From assembly GCA_903844735.1 (NCBI GenBank), contig CAIMUX010000030.1:1-64000 (forward strand): DNA of 64,000 nucleotides, read 5' to 3'. The position numbers and the translations under genes are program-made. The stretch comes from Candidatus Eiseniibacteriota bacterium (GTDB lineage Bacteria; Eisenbacteria; RBG-16-71-46; CAIMUX01). The notes under the pieces are model-generated. The model did not search any database, had not been told where the DNA came from, and saw only the letters and a list, made by a program, of their open reading frames with translations. Shown here piece by piece: positions 27,618 through 36,449 of this stretch. The stretch's first letter is position 1. Each line of letters opens with the position of its first letter.

Positions 27618-28344
27618 TCTTCTTGCCCGATACCTTGCGCCGCTCGAGCAACTGCACCACCTCGTAGGTGATCTCGTCCATCATGAAGTTGAACGAGTCG
27701 ACGCGGTTCGTAAAGGCGTTGTAGACGATGATCCCGATGATGGCGATGGCGAGCCCACCGGCGGTGTTGATGAGCGCCTCGGAGATCCCGACGGCAAGCT
27801 GCGCGGCGTCCGGCGCGCCGGCTTGGCCCATGGCGCGGAACGAACGAATCATCCCGACGGTCGTGCCGAGCAAACCCACCATCGTGGATACCGAGGCAAT
27901 GGTGGAAAGAGCAATCAAATTCCGCTCGAGGAGCGGGATCTCGAGGGCGTTCGCTTCCTCAATGGCTTGCTTCGTCTCATCGATCTTCTCGTCGTTGGTC
28001 AGGCTGGAGTCGGAGAGAGAGTGAAAGCGTTCCAGACCCGCGCCCACCACGTTGGCGATGGAACCGCCCTGCTTGCGACAGACCTCAATCGCTTCGCCCA
28101 GTTGCCCGCCATCGACAGCCTTCTTCAGGTTTCGCGTGAAGCGTCCGACGTCACCGCGTCCCTGGGCCCGGGTGATGGTGAGCAGCCTCTCGGCGATGAA
28201 CGTAAAGAGCAGAATGGACAGCACGATGAGTACCGGGACGAGATACCCCCCCAGCTTAATGAAGTCAGGCAGCAGGTACTGGTAGATCACGATTGCGATG
28301 ATGACTGCCGCCACAAGAACGGCGACGAACACGTAGCCCTTCAT
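27610..28344 (-). CDS. exbB: ExbB/TolQ/MotA family proton channel protein
   Basis: A 244-residue inner-membrane protein with three main helices: one at the N terminus (about 7-25, followed by LVPVLIVLSILLFTFIAER), then IALSTIASVSTMVGLLGTTVGMIRSF, and AVGISEALINTAGGLAIAIIGIIVYNAF. The last two contain the conserved Thr and Gly residues of the TolQ/ExbB proton path. It lies just after the STAS gene (ATGA overlap) and forms the motor with the two ExbDs and TonB. Confidence 0.94.
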   Translation of the reverse strand: MKGYVFVAVLVAAVIIAIVIYQYLLPDFIKLGGYLVPVLIVLSILLFTFIAERLLTITRAQGRGDVGRFTRNLKKAVDGGQLGEAIEVCRKQGGSIANVVGAGLERFHSLSDSSLTNDEKIDETKQAIEEANALEIPLLERNLIALSTIASVSTMVGLLGTTVGMIRSFRAMGQAGAPDAAQLAVGISEALINTAGGLAIAIIGIIVYNAFTNRVDSFNFMMDEITYEVVQLLERRKVSGKKNA

Positions 28345-28712
28345 TTGTCTCCTCCGTTCGTAGCCTCGGGACTGTTGATGCCTACCAGTGCCTCCTCAAC
28401 CGTTTCAAAGGTCTCAAAGACGAAGGCAAGCTTGGTGATCAGAAACAGGTTACTGATACGCTTGGTCGATCGGGCCAACCGAAGCCAGCCTTGGTGGTTC
28501 TTGCAGCTCACATGGCCGGCGACGAGGGCGCCCAGTCCCGTGCTGTTGAGGAAGGACACCTTCCCCAGGTCGACGACGATCTTGGGCTCTCCCCTGGCCA
28601 CGATCTCCGCAATGCAGTCGGACAATTCCTTCGTTTCATTTCCCCCCATGAGATCCTTCCGCGGCGTCAGCAACTGAATATCGCCGTGTATCTTTTGATC
28701 GAAGCTGGTCAT
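28341..28712 (-). CDS. STAS-domain anti-sigma factor antagonist-like protein
   Basis: A 123-residue protein of SpoIIAA/RsbV type: beta strand ELSDCIAEIVARGEPKIVVDLGKV, then the phospho-switch loop VSFLNSTGLGALV with the candidate Ser/Thr, and a helix after it. Such proteins are dephosphorylated by PP2C phosphatases and bind an anti-sigma kinase. Here it sits between the TPR gene and exbB and is coupled to exbB. The SpoIIE-type phosphatase at 33877 begins the opposite transcript, a natural partner. No HPK-type serine kinase (RsbW-like) is seen in the window, so the third partner is missing or elsewhere. Confidence 0.85.
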   Translation of the reverse strand: MTSFDQKIHGDIQLLTPRKDLMGGNETKELSDCIAEIVARGEPKIVVDLGKVSFLNSTGLGALVAGHVSCKNHQGWLRLARSTKRISNLFLITKLAFVFETFETVEEALVGINSPEATNGGDK

Positions 28713-28723
28713 CCGCTTCCTCC

Positions 28724-30601
28724 TTACTTGCCGGCGGGCTTCTGGGATTTCTTTAAGACAGTCAGAAACTTCTTGCCCCCTTCGTGGTTAGGGTTGAGCT
28801 CGAGACCCTTTTCCACGGCTTTGATCGCCTCGGGATCATCGCCTTTCACACCGGCCAGGGCCTGCCCCAGATAGACCCAACTGTCGGCGCTGCGCGGGTC
28901 CCGGTCCGTGGCCTGCCGCAGCAGAGTCACCGCCTGTCCATACTCCCCGCGCTTCATATGCACGAAGGCGGCGCCGCGCAGGGCCGCGCCATTCGTCGAA
29001 TCGAGCTCGGTCGCCTTCCTGTACTCTTTGAGGGCGGCGCCAAGCGAGTCGGATGACAGCAGCGCCTGGCCAAGAAAAACGCGCGCTGGGGCGAAAGTCG
29101 GATTCATGCCCACCGCTTCGCGCAGCGTCTTCACGGCTTCCTGCGGCCGTTTGAGCTGCAAGTAGGCAACCCCGAGGTTGATCTTGGTCGGAGCCGAGTT
29201 GGGAGCCATGTCCAGCGACTTCTCGAACTGGATCGCGGCGGAATCGGGCTTCTGCCGGTTGAGGTAGATCTTGCCCTTCGCCGAGTACGCATCAGCCATC
29301 GTCGAATCCTTGGCCAGCGCGATCGCCAGGAGAGTGTCGGCCCGTTCCAGTCTCTTCTGGCCGATGGCGATCTGGGCCAGCTTGACCCAGTCGGCCGGCT
29401 CATACCGACCGGTGTCCGGCACGCCGGCGAAAAAACGCTCGGACCGCGCCAGATCGTTGGTCAGGAATGTGGTCCGGGCGAGCAAGAGCCGCACGCGGGT
29501 GTCGGTGCTGTCGATAGCATAGGCCCTCTCTGCCGCCTCCTGCGCCTTGCGACTGGTGCCCATCTTGAAGAACGCCTCGGCCAGACCGAACTGCCCCTCG
29601 GCGTCATCCGGCTTGAGCTGAGTGTACCTGAGGTAGAAACGCGCTGCGTCCGGATAGCGGGTCGCCAGGTTATATAGCCGGCCCGCGCTCTTGTACGCCG
29701 GAGCAAAAGTAGAGTCGGTCTGCATCGCCTCCTTATAGTGTCGGAGGGCGTCGGTGTACTGTTTCTCCCCCTCGTAGAGCAGGCCCAGATTCTGGTGGAC
29801 CTGGGGCGTGGGTACCACGCCCGGCGAAGTCAGCGCCTTCTCGATCGCATCGATGGCGAGCGTGGGGGCCTTGCGCGCAGTGTAGACGTCGCCGACAAGC
29901 AGAGCGTACTCCGATTCGTTCGGGTTGAGGTAGAGGGCCCTCAGGGCGTTCTTCTCCGCTTCGGCCAGATCCTCCTTTGCGAACTGCACGCGAGCCAGGC
30001 CGTAGCGGTAGAGGTCCTCTCCTTCGGCCACGCCCTTCTTCCCCGCACCCTTCTCGATGTATCGAAGCGCTTCGTCCCACTTCTTCTCGTCGAAAAGGAT
30101 TCGGGCCATGCCGAAGTTCGCCTCCCAGAGACCGCCCTTCTGCTCGATCGCGGCGGTGAACTCCTTCTTCGCCTCATCCTTGCGATCCTGGCGCAAGAGC
30201 ACGAGGCCAAGCGAGGCATTTGCCTCGGGGTAGGGCGCGCCACTGCTTGAGGCATTGCGGTCGAGGATCGCCTGGCGGTACAGCGTCTCGGCTTCCGCAA
30301 ACTGCCCGTGAGTACGGAGGATTTCGCCCAAGCCGTAGCGGGCCTGAGCGACCTCCCACTCATTCTCGACCGCATCGGCAAAGAATTTGCGGGCGTCATC
30401 GAGACGCCCCTCCGTGAGCGCCTTCTTGCCGAGACGAATCGGATCCTCCTCGTAACGGTAGCTTTTCTTGGCTGCGAACGCGGGGAGGGCGGCGGCCAAC
30501 ACTACGGCGAACGCCAGGGCCGCCGTGAGGTAGCACAGGCGGCGTGGTTCCGGGGCGCGTGCCGAGGGTCGCGACCGTTCGTGGATGCGGCGTTCGAGCA
30601 T
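28724..30601 (-). CDS. Tetratricopeptide-repeat protein with signal sequence
   Basis: A 625-residue exported helical-repeat protein. The N terminus has a basic stretch, a hydrophobic segment (LCYLTAALAFAVVLAAALPAFAA) and an Ala-Lys cleavage area. From about residue 45 to the end there are some fifteen TPR-like units (for example AEAETLYRQAILDRNA, TDALRHYKEAMQTDSTFAPA, GQAVTLLRQATDRDPRSADS). The ATG at 30601 follows GAGGAGA; a start ten codons upstream is possible but has no ribosome site. It lies between the PstS-like protein and the STAS gene, so it is probably a periplasmic scaffold of the ExbB/ExbD/TonB system. Confidence 0.85.
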   Translation of the reverse strand: MLERRIHERSRPSARAPEPRRLCYLTAALAFAVVLAAALPAFAAKKSYRYEEDPIRLGKKALTEGRLDDARKFFADAVENEWEVAQARYGLGEILRTHGQFAEAETLYRQAILDRNASSSGAPYPEANASLGLVLLRQDRKDEAKKEFTAAIEQKGGLWEANFGMARILFDEKKWDEALRYIEKGAGKKGVAEGEDLYRYGLARVQFAKEDLAEAEKNALRALYLNPNESEYALLVGDVYTARKAPTLAIDAIEKALTSPGVVPTPQVHQNLGLLYEGEKQYTDALRHYKEAMQTDSTFAPAYKSAGRLYNLATRYPDAARFYLRYTQLKPDDAEGQFGLAEAFFKMGTSRKAQEAAERAYAIDSTDTRVRLLLARTTFLTNDLARSERFFAGVPDTGRYEPADWVKLAQIAIGQKRLERADTLLAIALAKDSTMADAYSAKGKIYLNRQKPDSAAIQFEKSLDMAPNSAPTKINLGVAYLQLKRPQEAVKTLREAVGMNPTFAPARVFLGQALLSSDSLGAALKEYRKATELDSTNGAALRGAAFVHMKRGEYGQAVTLLRQATDRDPRSADSWVYLGQALAGVKGDDPEAIKAVEKGLELNPNHEGGKKFLTVLKKSQKPAGK

Positions 30602-30649
30602 GCAGCGGGTCTCCTCAGGTTCTATCGACAAAAGTGAATCGTTCCATCT

Positions 30650-31639
30650 CTATCTAGGCATTCCAACCGGCCTGTTCGCAAGCTGGATCTCTCGGGCGAC
30701 CTCCCGGGCCGGCAGGAATCCCTCTCTCCGGACAAAGACCTGCCCGTGCTGGCCCTGCATCATCGTGACGAAGCCCGACGCCAGGGCTCCACCGCGCTGC
30801 AGGCAGGCCACATACAGGTAGTGGTAGAGCGGGTAGTCGCCCGCCGCGATTTCGTCCGGCAAGGGATCCACGGCCGCCGTCCCGGGCTGGCCCACCAGTC
30901 GCACGGTGCGCCACGCCGCGGAGTCGGCAGGCGGAGACGTCAAGGTGCTCGCTAGCCCGAGTGCCGCGGGATCGCGCACCACAGCCTCAGCCACCTCGCG
31001 CTCGCTCGCCAACCACACGACATTAGCGGGAACGGAATCGGGCAGGGATAGCTGCCCCAGCAGAGCCGGCCAGAGACCAAGGTCCGGATCGGGTGCGTAG
31101 AGTTTCACGATGGCAGCGCGTTCGGATCCTGTCCGGGCGACCCGCTTCCCGGTGATGAGATCGCGGAGCTCCTCCACCGAGATTGATTCTACCGGCGAGT
31201 CCTTCGCCACTAAGACCAAGATCCCGGCCGTGGCCACCGGGAAAGCCAGCACTGTGTCCCCCAGCGACCGCACCATCCGGTGCTCTTGCATGTTCAGCGG
31301 ACGACTCAGGAAGGCGACATCGGCCTTCTTGTTCACCAGGTCTTCAAGAGCCCTGTTGGTACCGCCGGGGCTGGTGCGCAACCCAACCTTCGGGTATAGC
31401 CGGTGGTACTCGGCGACGAGCCGCGGCGCAAGATCGGGTGCGTTGTCGATGCCGGCAATGACGAGCGAGGCAGAGGGGGAAAGGGAGCCGGGTGCTAAGA
31501 CCCCGACCCCGTTGCGCAGAGACGGGACGACCCGGAAAAGGAGCAAGACGAGAACGATCACTCCATAGAGCCAAAACCGGCCCCGAAGCAGTCGCGCCCT
31601 AAGTGACACCCGCTCGGACAAACCACCTCCACGAAACAT
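30650..31639 (-). CDS. Membrane-anchored PstS-like substrate-binding protein
   Basis: About 329 residues. One hydrophobic helix (FWLYGVIVLVLLLFRVV, about 20-40) anchors a periplasmic type II binding-protein domain. Segments SLVIAGIDNAPDLAPRLVAEY, SPGGTNRALEDLVNKKADVAFLSRPL and AGILVLVAKDSPVESISVEEL resemble PstS-family proteins, but the phosphate-site GAG-T-FP motif of PstS is replaced. The ligand is unknown. The start is uncertain: an ATG at 31639 or a TTG at 31624 that follows GGAGGT. It is not next to any ABC permease; its neighbours are TonB-motor genes, so it may be a sensor or docking protein rather than a transporter subunit. Confidence 0.75.
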   Translation of the reverse strand: MFRGGGLSERVSLRARLLRGRFWLYGVIVLVLLLFRVVPSLRNGVGVLAPGSLSPSASLVIAGIDNAPDLAPRLVAEYHRLYPKVGLRTSPGGTNRALEDLVNKKADVAFLSRPLNMQEHRMVRSLGDTVLAFPVATAGILVLVAKDSPVESISVEELRDLITGKRVARTGSERAAIVKLYAPDPDLGLWPALLGQLSLPDSVPANVVWLASEREVAEAVVRDPAALGLASTLTSPPADSAAWRTVRLVGQPGTAAVDPLPDEIAAGDYPLYHYLYVACLQRGGALASGFVTMMQGQHGQVFVRREGFLPAREVAREIQLANRPVGMPR

Positions 31640-31710
31640 GACCGTGGTGCACACGCGCACCGGGTCCACCAAGGCCCGGGCTGAGCAAGCCGGGCATCAC
31701 ACCCGACTTC

Positions 31711-32682
31711 CTACCTGCGGCCAACCCCAACGGATACGAAGGGAAGAACACTCTCCTTGTCCGCGCGGGCACCAAGCCCGAAGTGGAAGCGTTCCTTGTA
31801 GAAGGGCGATAAGCGAAGACTGGCCGAGGCATAAGCTCCCGACTCGTCCGCACCCGCCTGGCTCGTCAGGACCGAGTACCCGGCCCCGACGTCCAGCCCC
31901 AGCCGCCGGTGCAGCAACGGCCGGGTCGCCACCAGCCCAAGTTGCTTGGAGGACGAGAAATCGCCACTCCCCAGGCCGAAGCCGAGGGAGACCCCGACAT
32001 CCAGCGCACCCGGCTTCCAGACGTTGTGCTGCAGCTCGACATTCGTCAGCTCCTGATCCGAGGACACATCGCGCCGAAGCAGCAGGCCCGACTTGTCGGG
32101 GAACATCCCGACCGGCTCATACACTCGGTCGCGCCGGGACATCGCCAGTTGCTCTTGGGCCTCCCGGTTTCTTCTCTGCGACTCCTCAAGCTTGCGCGCG
32201 GCGTCTTGGGCCTGCGCCGTGAGGTCCACGATATCGGACCGGCGGCCGGTCAGCTCCTTGCGGTACTCGGCGACCTTCGCCGTTTCCTGCGTGCTCCGAT
32301 CGCGCAGAAGGAAGACCTGGTCGGTCACCGGGTTGATGGCCCTACCCAGGGTGTTCTTTTCCTGAACGGCCGCATTGAAGGCCGCCCACCGCCGCAGCAA
32401 GTCATCGGAGGAGGCTGCACTGTCGGCCAGCGCCGCGATCTCCCGACTCTTCGCTGCGACGACGACCGAGTCGGCCTGCTCCAGCAATCGGGAGCCGTTC
32501 GCCTTCGCGGTCTCACGCAGGTACGCCCCCTCGGCGAGTTTCTTCTCGCCCGCGGTCGTACGGAAGATGTGGGCGCCGATCAGGAACAGGCCGGCAATTA
32601 CCGCCAAGTCGACCAGGTAGAGGAGATGCCTCGGCCTGGGTTTGAGGTCGAACGTAGGTCTTTCCTGGTCGTAACGCCCCAC
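31711..32682 (-). CDS. Inner-membrane anchor, coiled coil and barrel-like C-terminal domain
   Basis: A 323-residue protein, family not recognised. A transmembrane helix lies near residues 19-38 (LLYLVDLAVIAGLFLIGAHI). A long helical coiled-coil region follows (about 45-185, ending in AARKLEESQRRNREAQEQL). From about 225 the sequence changes to alternating polar and hydrophobic strands with Gly/Ser (VGVSLGFGLGSGDFSSSKQLG, GLDVGAGYSVLTSQAG, FHFGLGARADKESVLPFVSVGVG), which looks like outer-membrane barrel or lipocalin-like beta structure and ends without a terminal aromatic residue. The combination could span the periplasm. It follows the coiled-coil gene by 13 bases in the same operon. Confidence 0.6.
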   Translation of the reverse strand: MGRYDQERPTFDLKPRPRHLLYLVDLAVIAGLFLIGAHIFRTTAGEKKLAEGAYLRETAKANGSRLLEQADSVVVAAKSREIAALADSAASSDDLLRRWAAFNAAVQEKNTLGRAINPVTDQVFLLRDRSTQETAKVAEYRKELTGRRSDIVDLTAQAQDAARKLEESQRRNREAQEQLAMSRRDRVYEPVGMFPDKSGLLLRRDVSSDQELTNVELQHNVWKPGALDVGVSLGFGLGSGDFSSSKQLGLVATRPLLHRRLGLDVGAGYSVLTSQAGADESGAYASASLRLSPFYKERFHFGLGARADKESVLPFVSVGVGRR

Positions 32683-32695
32683 GGCTCATTCCTCC

Positions 32696-33328
32696 TCAGC
32701 GCTTTGGGAGCGCGTCCCGATTGGGAAAGTCCCCTTTGCCCGTGACGAGCGCGGTGTTCTTCCGGTACTTGGTCGGATTGAGGACGCGATCGGCGAGGTC
32801 AAGGTTGATCGAGGTTTCCTCGTCCAGTCTCTGGGTCTCCGCTGTGCGAGTGGCGATCGCGGTCCTGAGCGAGTCGACAATTGGAGAAAGAACCTGCAAC
32901 GACTCGGAGTTGGCTTGAGAGCGCCCCATGGCCAGGGAGTAGACCTGGCTGAGGGAGTCGAGCTCCGCCTGCAGTTGGCCCAACGCCTGCCGGTCCGTCG
33001 CGACGAGCACGCTCACACTGTCGGCGAGGGAATCGATCTTGGCAAAGCGCACGCTGAAGGTGTCCTGCAGGGCGTGCAGTTGGGAAATGTGCACTTCTAC
33101 CTCGCGCGCACCCTTGAGAACCTTCACCCGCTCCTCGTTGATCGCCGCCTCCTGCGTCACAATGCCGGCCTTGATAAGCTGATACTTCGGAGTGATCTGC
33201 TTGGCATTCGCATACACCAACCCGATCAGCGGGATGATCAGAAACCAGCTCCGCGCGGCCAGGAACTTGACGATCGGACTGCGTTCCCCTTCGTCGTAGC
33301 TGGAGTAGCGTCCCCTGTATCCGGACAT
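32696..33328 (-). CDS. Membrane-anchored coiled-coil protein
   Basis: A 210-residue protein with one transmembrane helix near residues 22-40 (ARSWFLIIPLIGLVYANA) followed by a helical, coiled-coil region (about 55-180; AREVEVHISQLHALQDTFSV, LGQLQAELDSLSQVYSLAM). No named family is recognised. The ATG at 33328 is taken because AGGGGG precedes it; an upstream in-frame extension has no features. It is the first gene of the minus-strand operon ending at tonB and resembles the anchor and coiled coil of the next protein, so the two may pair. Confidence 0.65.
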   Translation of the reverse strand: MSGYRGRYSSYDEGERSPIVKFLAARSWFLIIPLIGLVYANAKQITPKYQLIKAGIVTQEAAINEERVKVLKGAREVEVHISQLHALQDTFSVRFAKIDSLADSVSVLVATDRQALGQLQAELDSLSQVYSLAMGRSQANSESLQVLSPIVDSLRTAIATRTAETQRLDEETSINLDLADRVLNPTKYRKNTALVTGKGDFPNRDALPKR

Positions 33329-33876
33329 AGCCGGTTCACCCCCTGCCGACCCTAGACGGGCGGCATCGACCCCTGCCGTGTCGGCCGGGACCCTTACCTC
33401 GGAGAAACGCCTCCACCGCAATCACCCACGGCATGGACATGCGGGCCGACTCAGGTGGAGAGGTAGTGTAGTCGCTTTCGCGCCTGCTGGCGACGGCGAA
33501 GTGGAAGGCTGATACGAGCCGACGGACCGGGAGAGGGATCGCATTTCGCGACCTCGCTCCTCCCGGAGGAAAACGGACATAAAAACGGACCGCCCCGACG
33601 GCTCCTGCCTATGGAAGCGGACCTCTCGATGACTCGAAAGAACCAAGAGCCTACCTCCCCACACAACCCCTTAGGAGCAGTATAGGGAGGCGGTACCGGT
33701 GGCGACAAGCATGAATTTTGGTCGGGGCAAGCACAGCCCGGTGAACGGCTTGCTATCTCAGACGACGAGGACGGTCGGGTCGCGGCGGGGGGGAGCGCAA
33801 TCGGGGCTGGAGACCTCGGACCGCAGCGTTTATAGTACCCGACACTGCCGATGGCGGCACCAACGGAGGAGGCACC
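33329..33876. other. Divergent regulatory region between the TonB operon and the PP2C gene
   Basis: About 550 bases without a convincing protein. A TATAGT block at 33831-33836 precedes the phosphatase ATG by 41 bases and could be its -10. AT-richer sequence near 33570-33600 (AAACGGACAT, AAAAACGGAC; the block ACGGAC is repeated) may hold the minus-strand promoter. Both transcripts start here, so shared control is plausible. Confidence 0.4.
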
Positions 33877-36396
33877 ATGGGGCAGTCGCTGGCGTACATC
33901 CTTGGCCCCCTCGCGGCGGCGGCCTGGATCTGGGTACGTCCGCCGCGGAAGCTCGGGAGTGCGCTACTTCTCTGGGTCGCGGGGATCGTACTGGCGCGCG
34001 TCTTCCCCGGCATCGCGCCTGCGATGGTGGATCGTTGGGGAGTGGCAGGCGCCCTTCCCGGCCTCGCCGGACTCGTCGGAATCGGAGCGTGGCTTGGTGG
34101 GGTGTTCCTGCTGCGGGCCCTCTGGTATCTCGCTAACGCTGACCGCCCGCGCGGACGCGCCTATCGCTATATGGTGGCGGGGCTTGCCCTGGCGCTGGTT
34201 CTTCCGATCTTGGCACCGTCTGCCGCGCAGGCCTTTCTTCCGCTGGCCGTGCCCATGCTCTGGTCGTTCCGCTGGCGCAGGAGACTGGGGGCCGGCGCAC
34301 TCGCGCTTGCCAGCGTCGCGGCGCTGGTGTCGTTCCTCCTGGGCGTCGTCAAGTTCAGCGCCGGAGAGGGGAGCCCCGCAGGAGCCTCGGGCGGATTCGG
34401 GGCCTTCGTCAGTCAAGCCAGTCTGGCCGCCGCAGTCTACGCCTTGATTGCGCTTCCCGCGGCGGCCACGCGGATTCACCTCTCGATCCGGCGCGTCGGG
34501 CCGAGGTTGGTCGGCTCCCATCTGCTGGCTGCGCTTATCCCCTTCGTCCTGGGGATCGCGTTCATCCTGGGCGCAGGGGGGCTCTTCCTGGCTACGTATC
34601 GCGGCTCGCTGGCGGCTCGGCTGTTGATCCAGCAATCGGAACGCGCAAGAAACCGGCTTTCCGCGGCCTTTGTCGGCGATCTGGAGGGACCTCTCGATCT
34701 GTTCGGCGAAGGCCCGCGTCGACAGTTCGTCCTGGTTCGCGAGGGGAACAGCCCGACTCGAGTCTTCGGAGACCGCGGCGCCACCGGCTCCGTCGGCTCC
34801 CGCGGCGCCATCGGCTCCGTAGGATCCATCGACTTGCCGTTCTCAGCCGATGCCGGCCTGGTGTTCTCGCCCGATTCGCTTCTCAGGCAAGACGAGTCAT
34901 CCACCGATGTTCCGTTCCTCTGGGATGGCCGGACGTTGTTCCTCCGGGCGCGGTGGGACACAACGAGGTCCGACGCTCACGGCGTGCGCACGCCGGTGCG
35001 AATGGAGGCGCTGGCGGAAGTCGACTCGCTCTGGATGGCCCAACTAAGTTCCGTTCTTGGGGTGCCGGTACGCATCTCGCCTGTCGTTACCGTGGGCCGA
35101 AGCTCGCGCGGCGTCACGATCGGCCTGGGCGATGATGAATCCGAAGCCGTCGATAGCATGAAGACACCGGATGGTCGCGCCACACGACTAGCGGGAAACA
35201 CAGAGGATGTCAGGCCGCGTGGCGCCGAAGGCGCCATCGGGCCGGCGGATGGCCCCGGCTTTCGGTTGCCGGGCGGGGCCACCGTGCAATGCCTTCGCGT
35301 CTCTCCCGCAGGGTGGAGCCACCGGACGATTCCCGTGGCCGCATCCGCGTCGTTCGCCGAGAACCTGAGCTTCTTCTGGTCGGTCCCGCGCGACAATCCG
35401 ATCGCCTATGTCGTGCTGATCGCGCTTGCCGTCATCGCCTTCCTCTTCCTCACCGCCATCGCCGCAACGACCGTGATGGTGCTGGGAATGGGCCGCTCCG
35501 TCACCGGGGCCGTCCGGGCTCTCACCGCGGGAACGCGCGCACTCCGCGAAGGGAAGCTCGATCACCGGATCCCGGTGGAGGGAAGCGACGAACTGTGGGA
35601 CGTGGCCGCCTCGTTCAATGACATGGCCGACAACCTGGAACGAACCCGCGTCCGTGAGCTGGCGGCCCAGCGGATGGAGGAGGAGCTCCGCCTGGCCGGG
35701 ATCATCCAGGACCGGTTGCTTCCATCGAGCCCGCCGATGCTAGACCGGCTGGAGCTGGCTGGGATGAGCCTTCCTGCCCGCGAGATCGGAGGCGATTACT
35801 ACGACTACCTGCTGCTCGACGATGGACGACTCGGGCTCGCGGTCGCCGACGTGTCCGGGAAGGGGACACCCGCCGCACTGCTCATGTCGGCGTTCCGCGC
35901 GGCGCTGCGCAGCCAGGATCTGGGCGAGCTCGGTCCCGCGGAGGTCATGGCCCGCATCAACCGTTTCATCCATGAGAGTGTCGACCCGGGAAAGTTCATC
36001 ACCGCGTTCCTGGCGCTACTCGATCCCGCCACCGGGGAAATCCGGTATGCCAACGCGGGTCACGACGCGCCGCTGGTGGTGGCGAGCGATGGATCTGTCA
36101 CGGAGCTGACGGGAGGCGGGCTCATCCTCGGGATGTTGCCGCAGATCGTCTACGACGAGGCGGTGACGGTGCTCGATCGTGGCGCGCTGCTCGCGATCTT
36201 CACCGACGGAGTGACCGAGGCTCAGGACCCGGCGGGAGGGTTCTACGGTGCGGAGCGGCTGGCCGAGGTGCTGCAGCGACTTCGGGCGAGGCCTTGCGCG
36301 GATATTCTGCATGGCCTGACGGAGGAGATCGCTGCGTTTGCGGGAGAAGGGCCGCAGTCGGACGACATTACAGTAATTCTGGCGCGGCGGCCTTGA
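33877..36396 (+). CDS. Membrane-bound SpoIIE/RsbU-type PP2C phosphatase
   Basis: An 839-residue protein. Residues 1-250 contain about seven hydrophobic helices. An extracytoplasmic region follows (about 260-500), with a collagen-like Gly-x-x tract GATGSVGSRGAIGSVGS near 304-320. One more helix (VVLIALAVIAFLFLTAIAATT, about 510-530) leads to a HAMP domain (about 535-590) and a PP2C domain (about 610-839) with EIGGDYYDYLLLDDGRLGLAVADVSGKGTPAALLM, GHDAPLVVA and TDGVTEAQDP carrying the metal-binding Asp residues. The ATG follows AGGAGG by five bases. It probably dephosphorylates a STAS antagonist; the one encoded at 28341 is the nearest candidate. Confidence 0.92.
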   Translation: MGQSLAYILGPLAAAAWIWVRPPRKLGSALLLWVAGIVLARVFPGIAPAMVDRWGVAGALPGLAGLVGIGAWLGGVFLLRALWYLANADRPRGRAYRYMVAGLALALVLPILAPSAAQAFLPLAVPMLWSFRWRRRLGAGALALASVAALVSFLLGVVKFSAGEGSPAGASGGFGAFVSQASLAAAVYALIALPAAATRIHLSIRRVGPRLVGSHLLAALIPFVLGIAFILGAGGLFLATYRGSLAARLLIQQSERARNRLSAAFVGDLEGPLDLFGEGPRRQFVLVREGNSPTRVFGDRGATGSVGSRGAIGSVGSIDLPFSADAGLVFSPDSLLRQDESSTDVPFLWDGRTLFLRARWDTTRSDAHGVRTPVRMEALAEVDSLWMAQLSSVLGVPVRISPVVTVGRSSRGVTIGLGDDESEAVDSMKTPDGRATRLAGNTEDVRPRGAEGAIGPADGPGFRLPGGATVQCLRVSPAGWSHRTIPVAASASFAENLSFFWSVPRDNPIAYVVLIALAVIAFLFLTAIAATTVMVLGMGRSVTGAVRALTAGTRALREGKLDHRIPVEGSDELWDVAASFNDMADNLERTRVRELAAQRMEEELRLAGIIQDRLLPSSPPMLDRLELAGMSLPAREIGGDYYDYLLLDDGRLGLAVADVSGKGTPAALLMSAFRAALRSQDLGELGPAEVMARINRFIHESVDPGKFITAFLALLDPATGEIRYANAGHDAPLVVASDGSVTELTGGGLILGMLPQIVYDEAVTVLDRGALLAIFTDGVTEAQDPAGGFYGAERLAEVLQRLRARPCADILHGLTEEIAAFAGEGPQSDDITVILARRP

Positions 36397-36449
36397 TCGC
36401 TACTCCTGGAGAAATGCGAGAACCTTCGGGTTCACGATCTCCCATTCGT

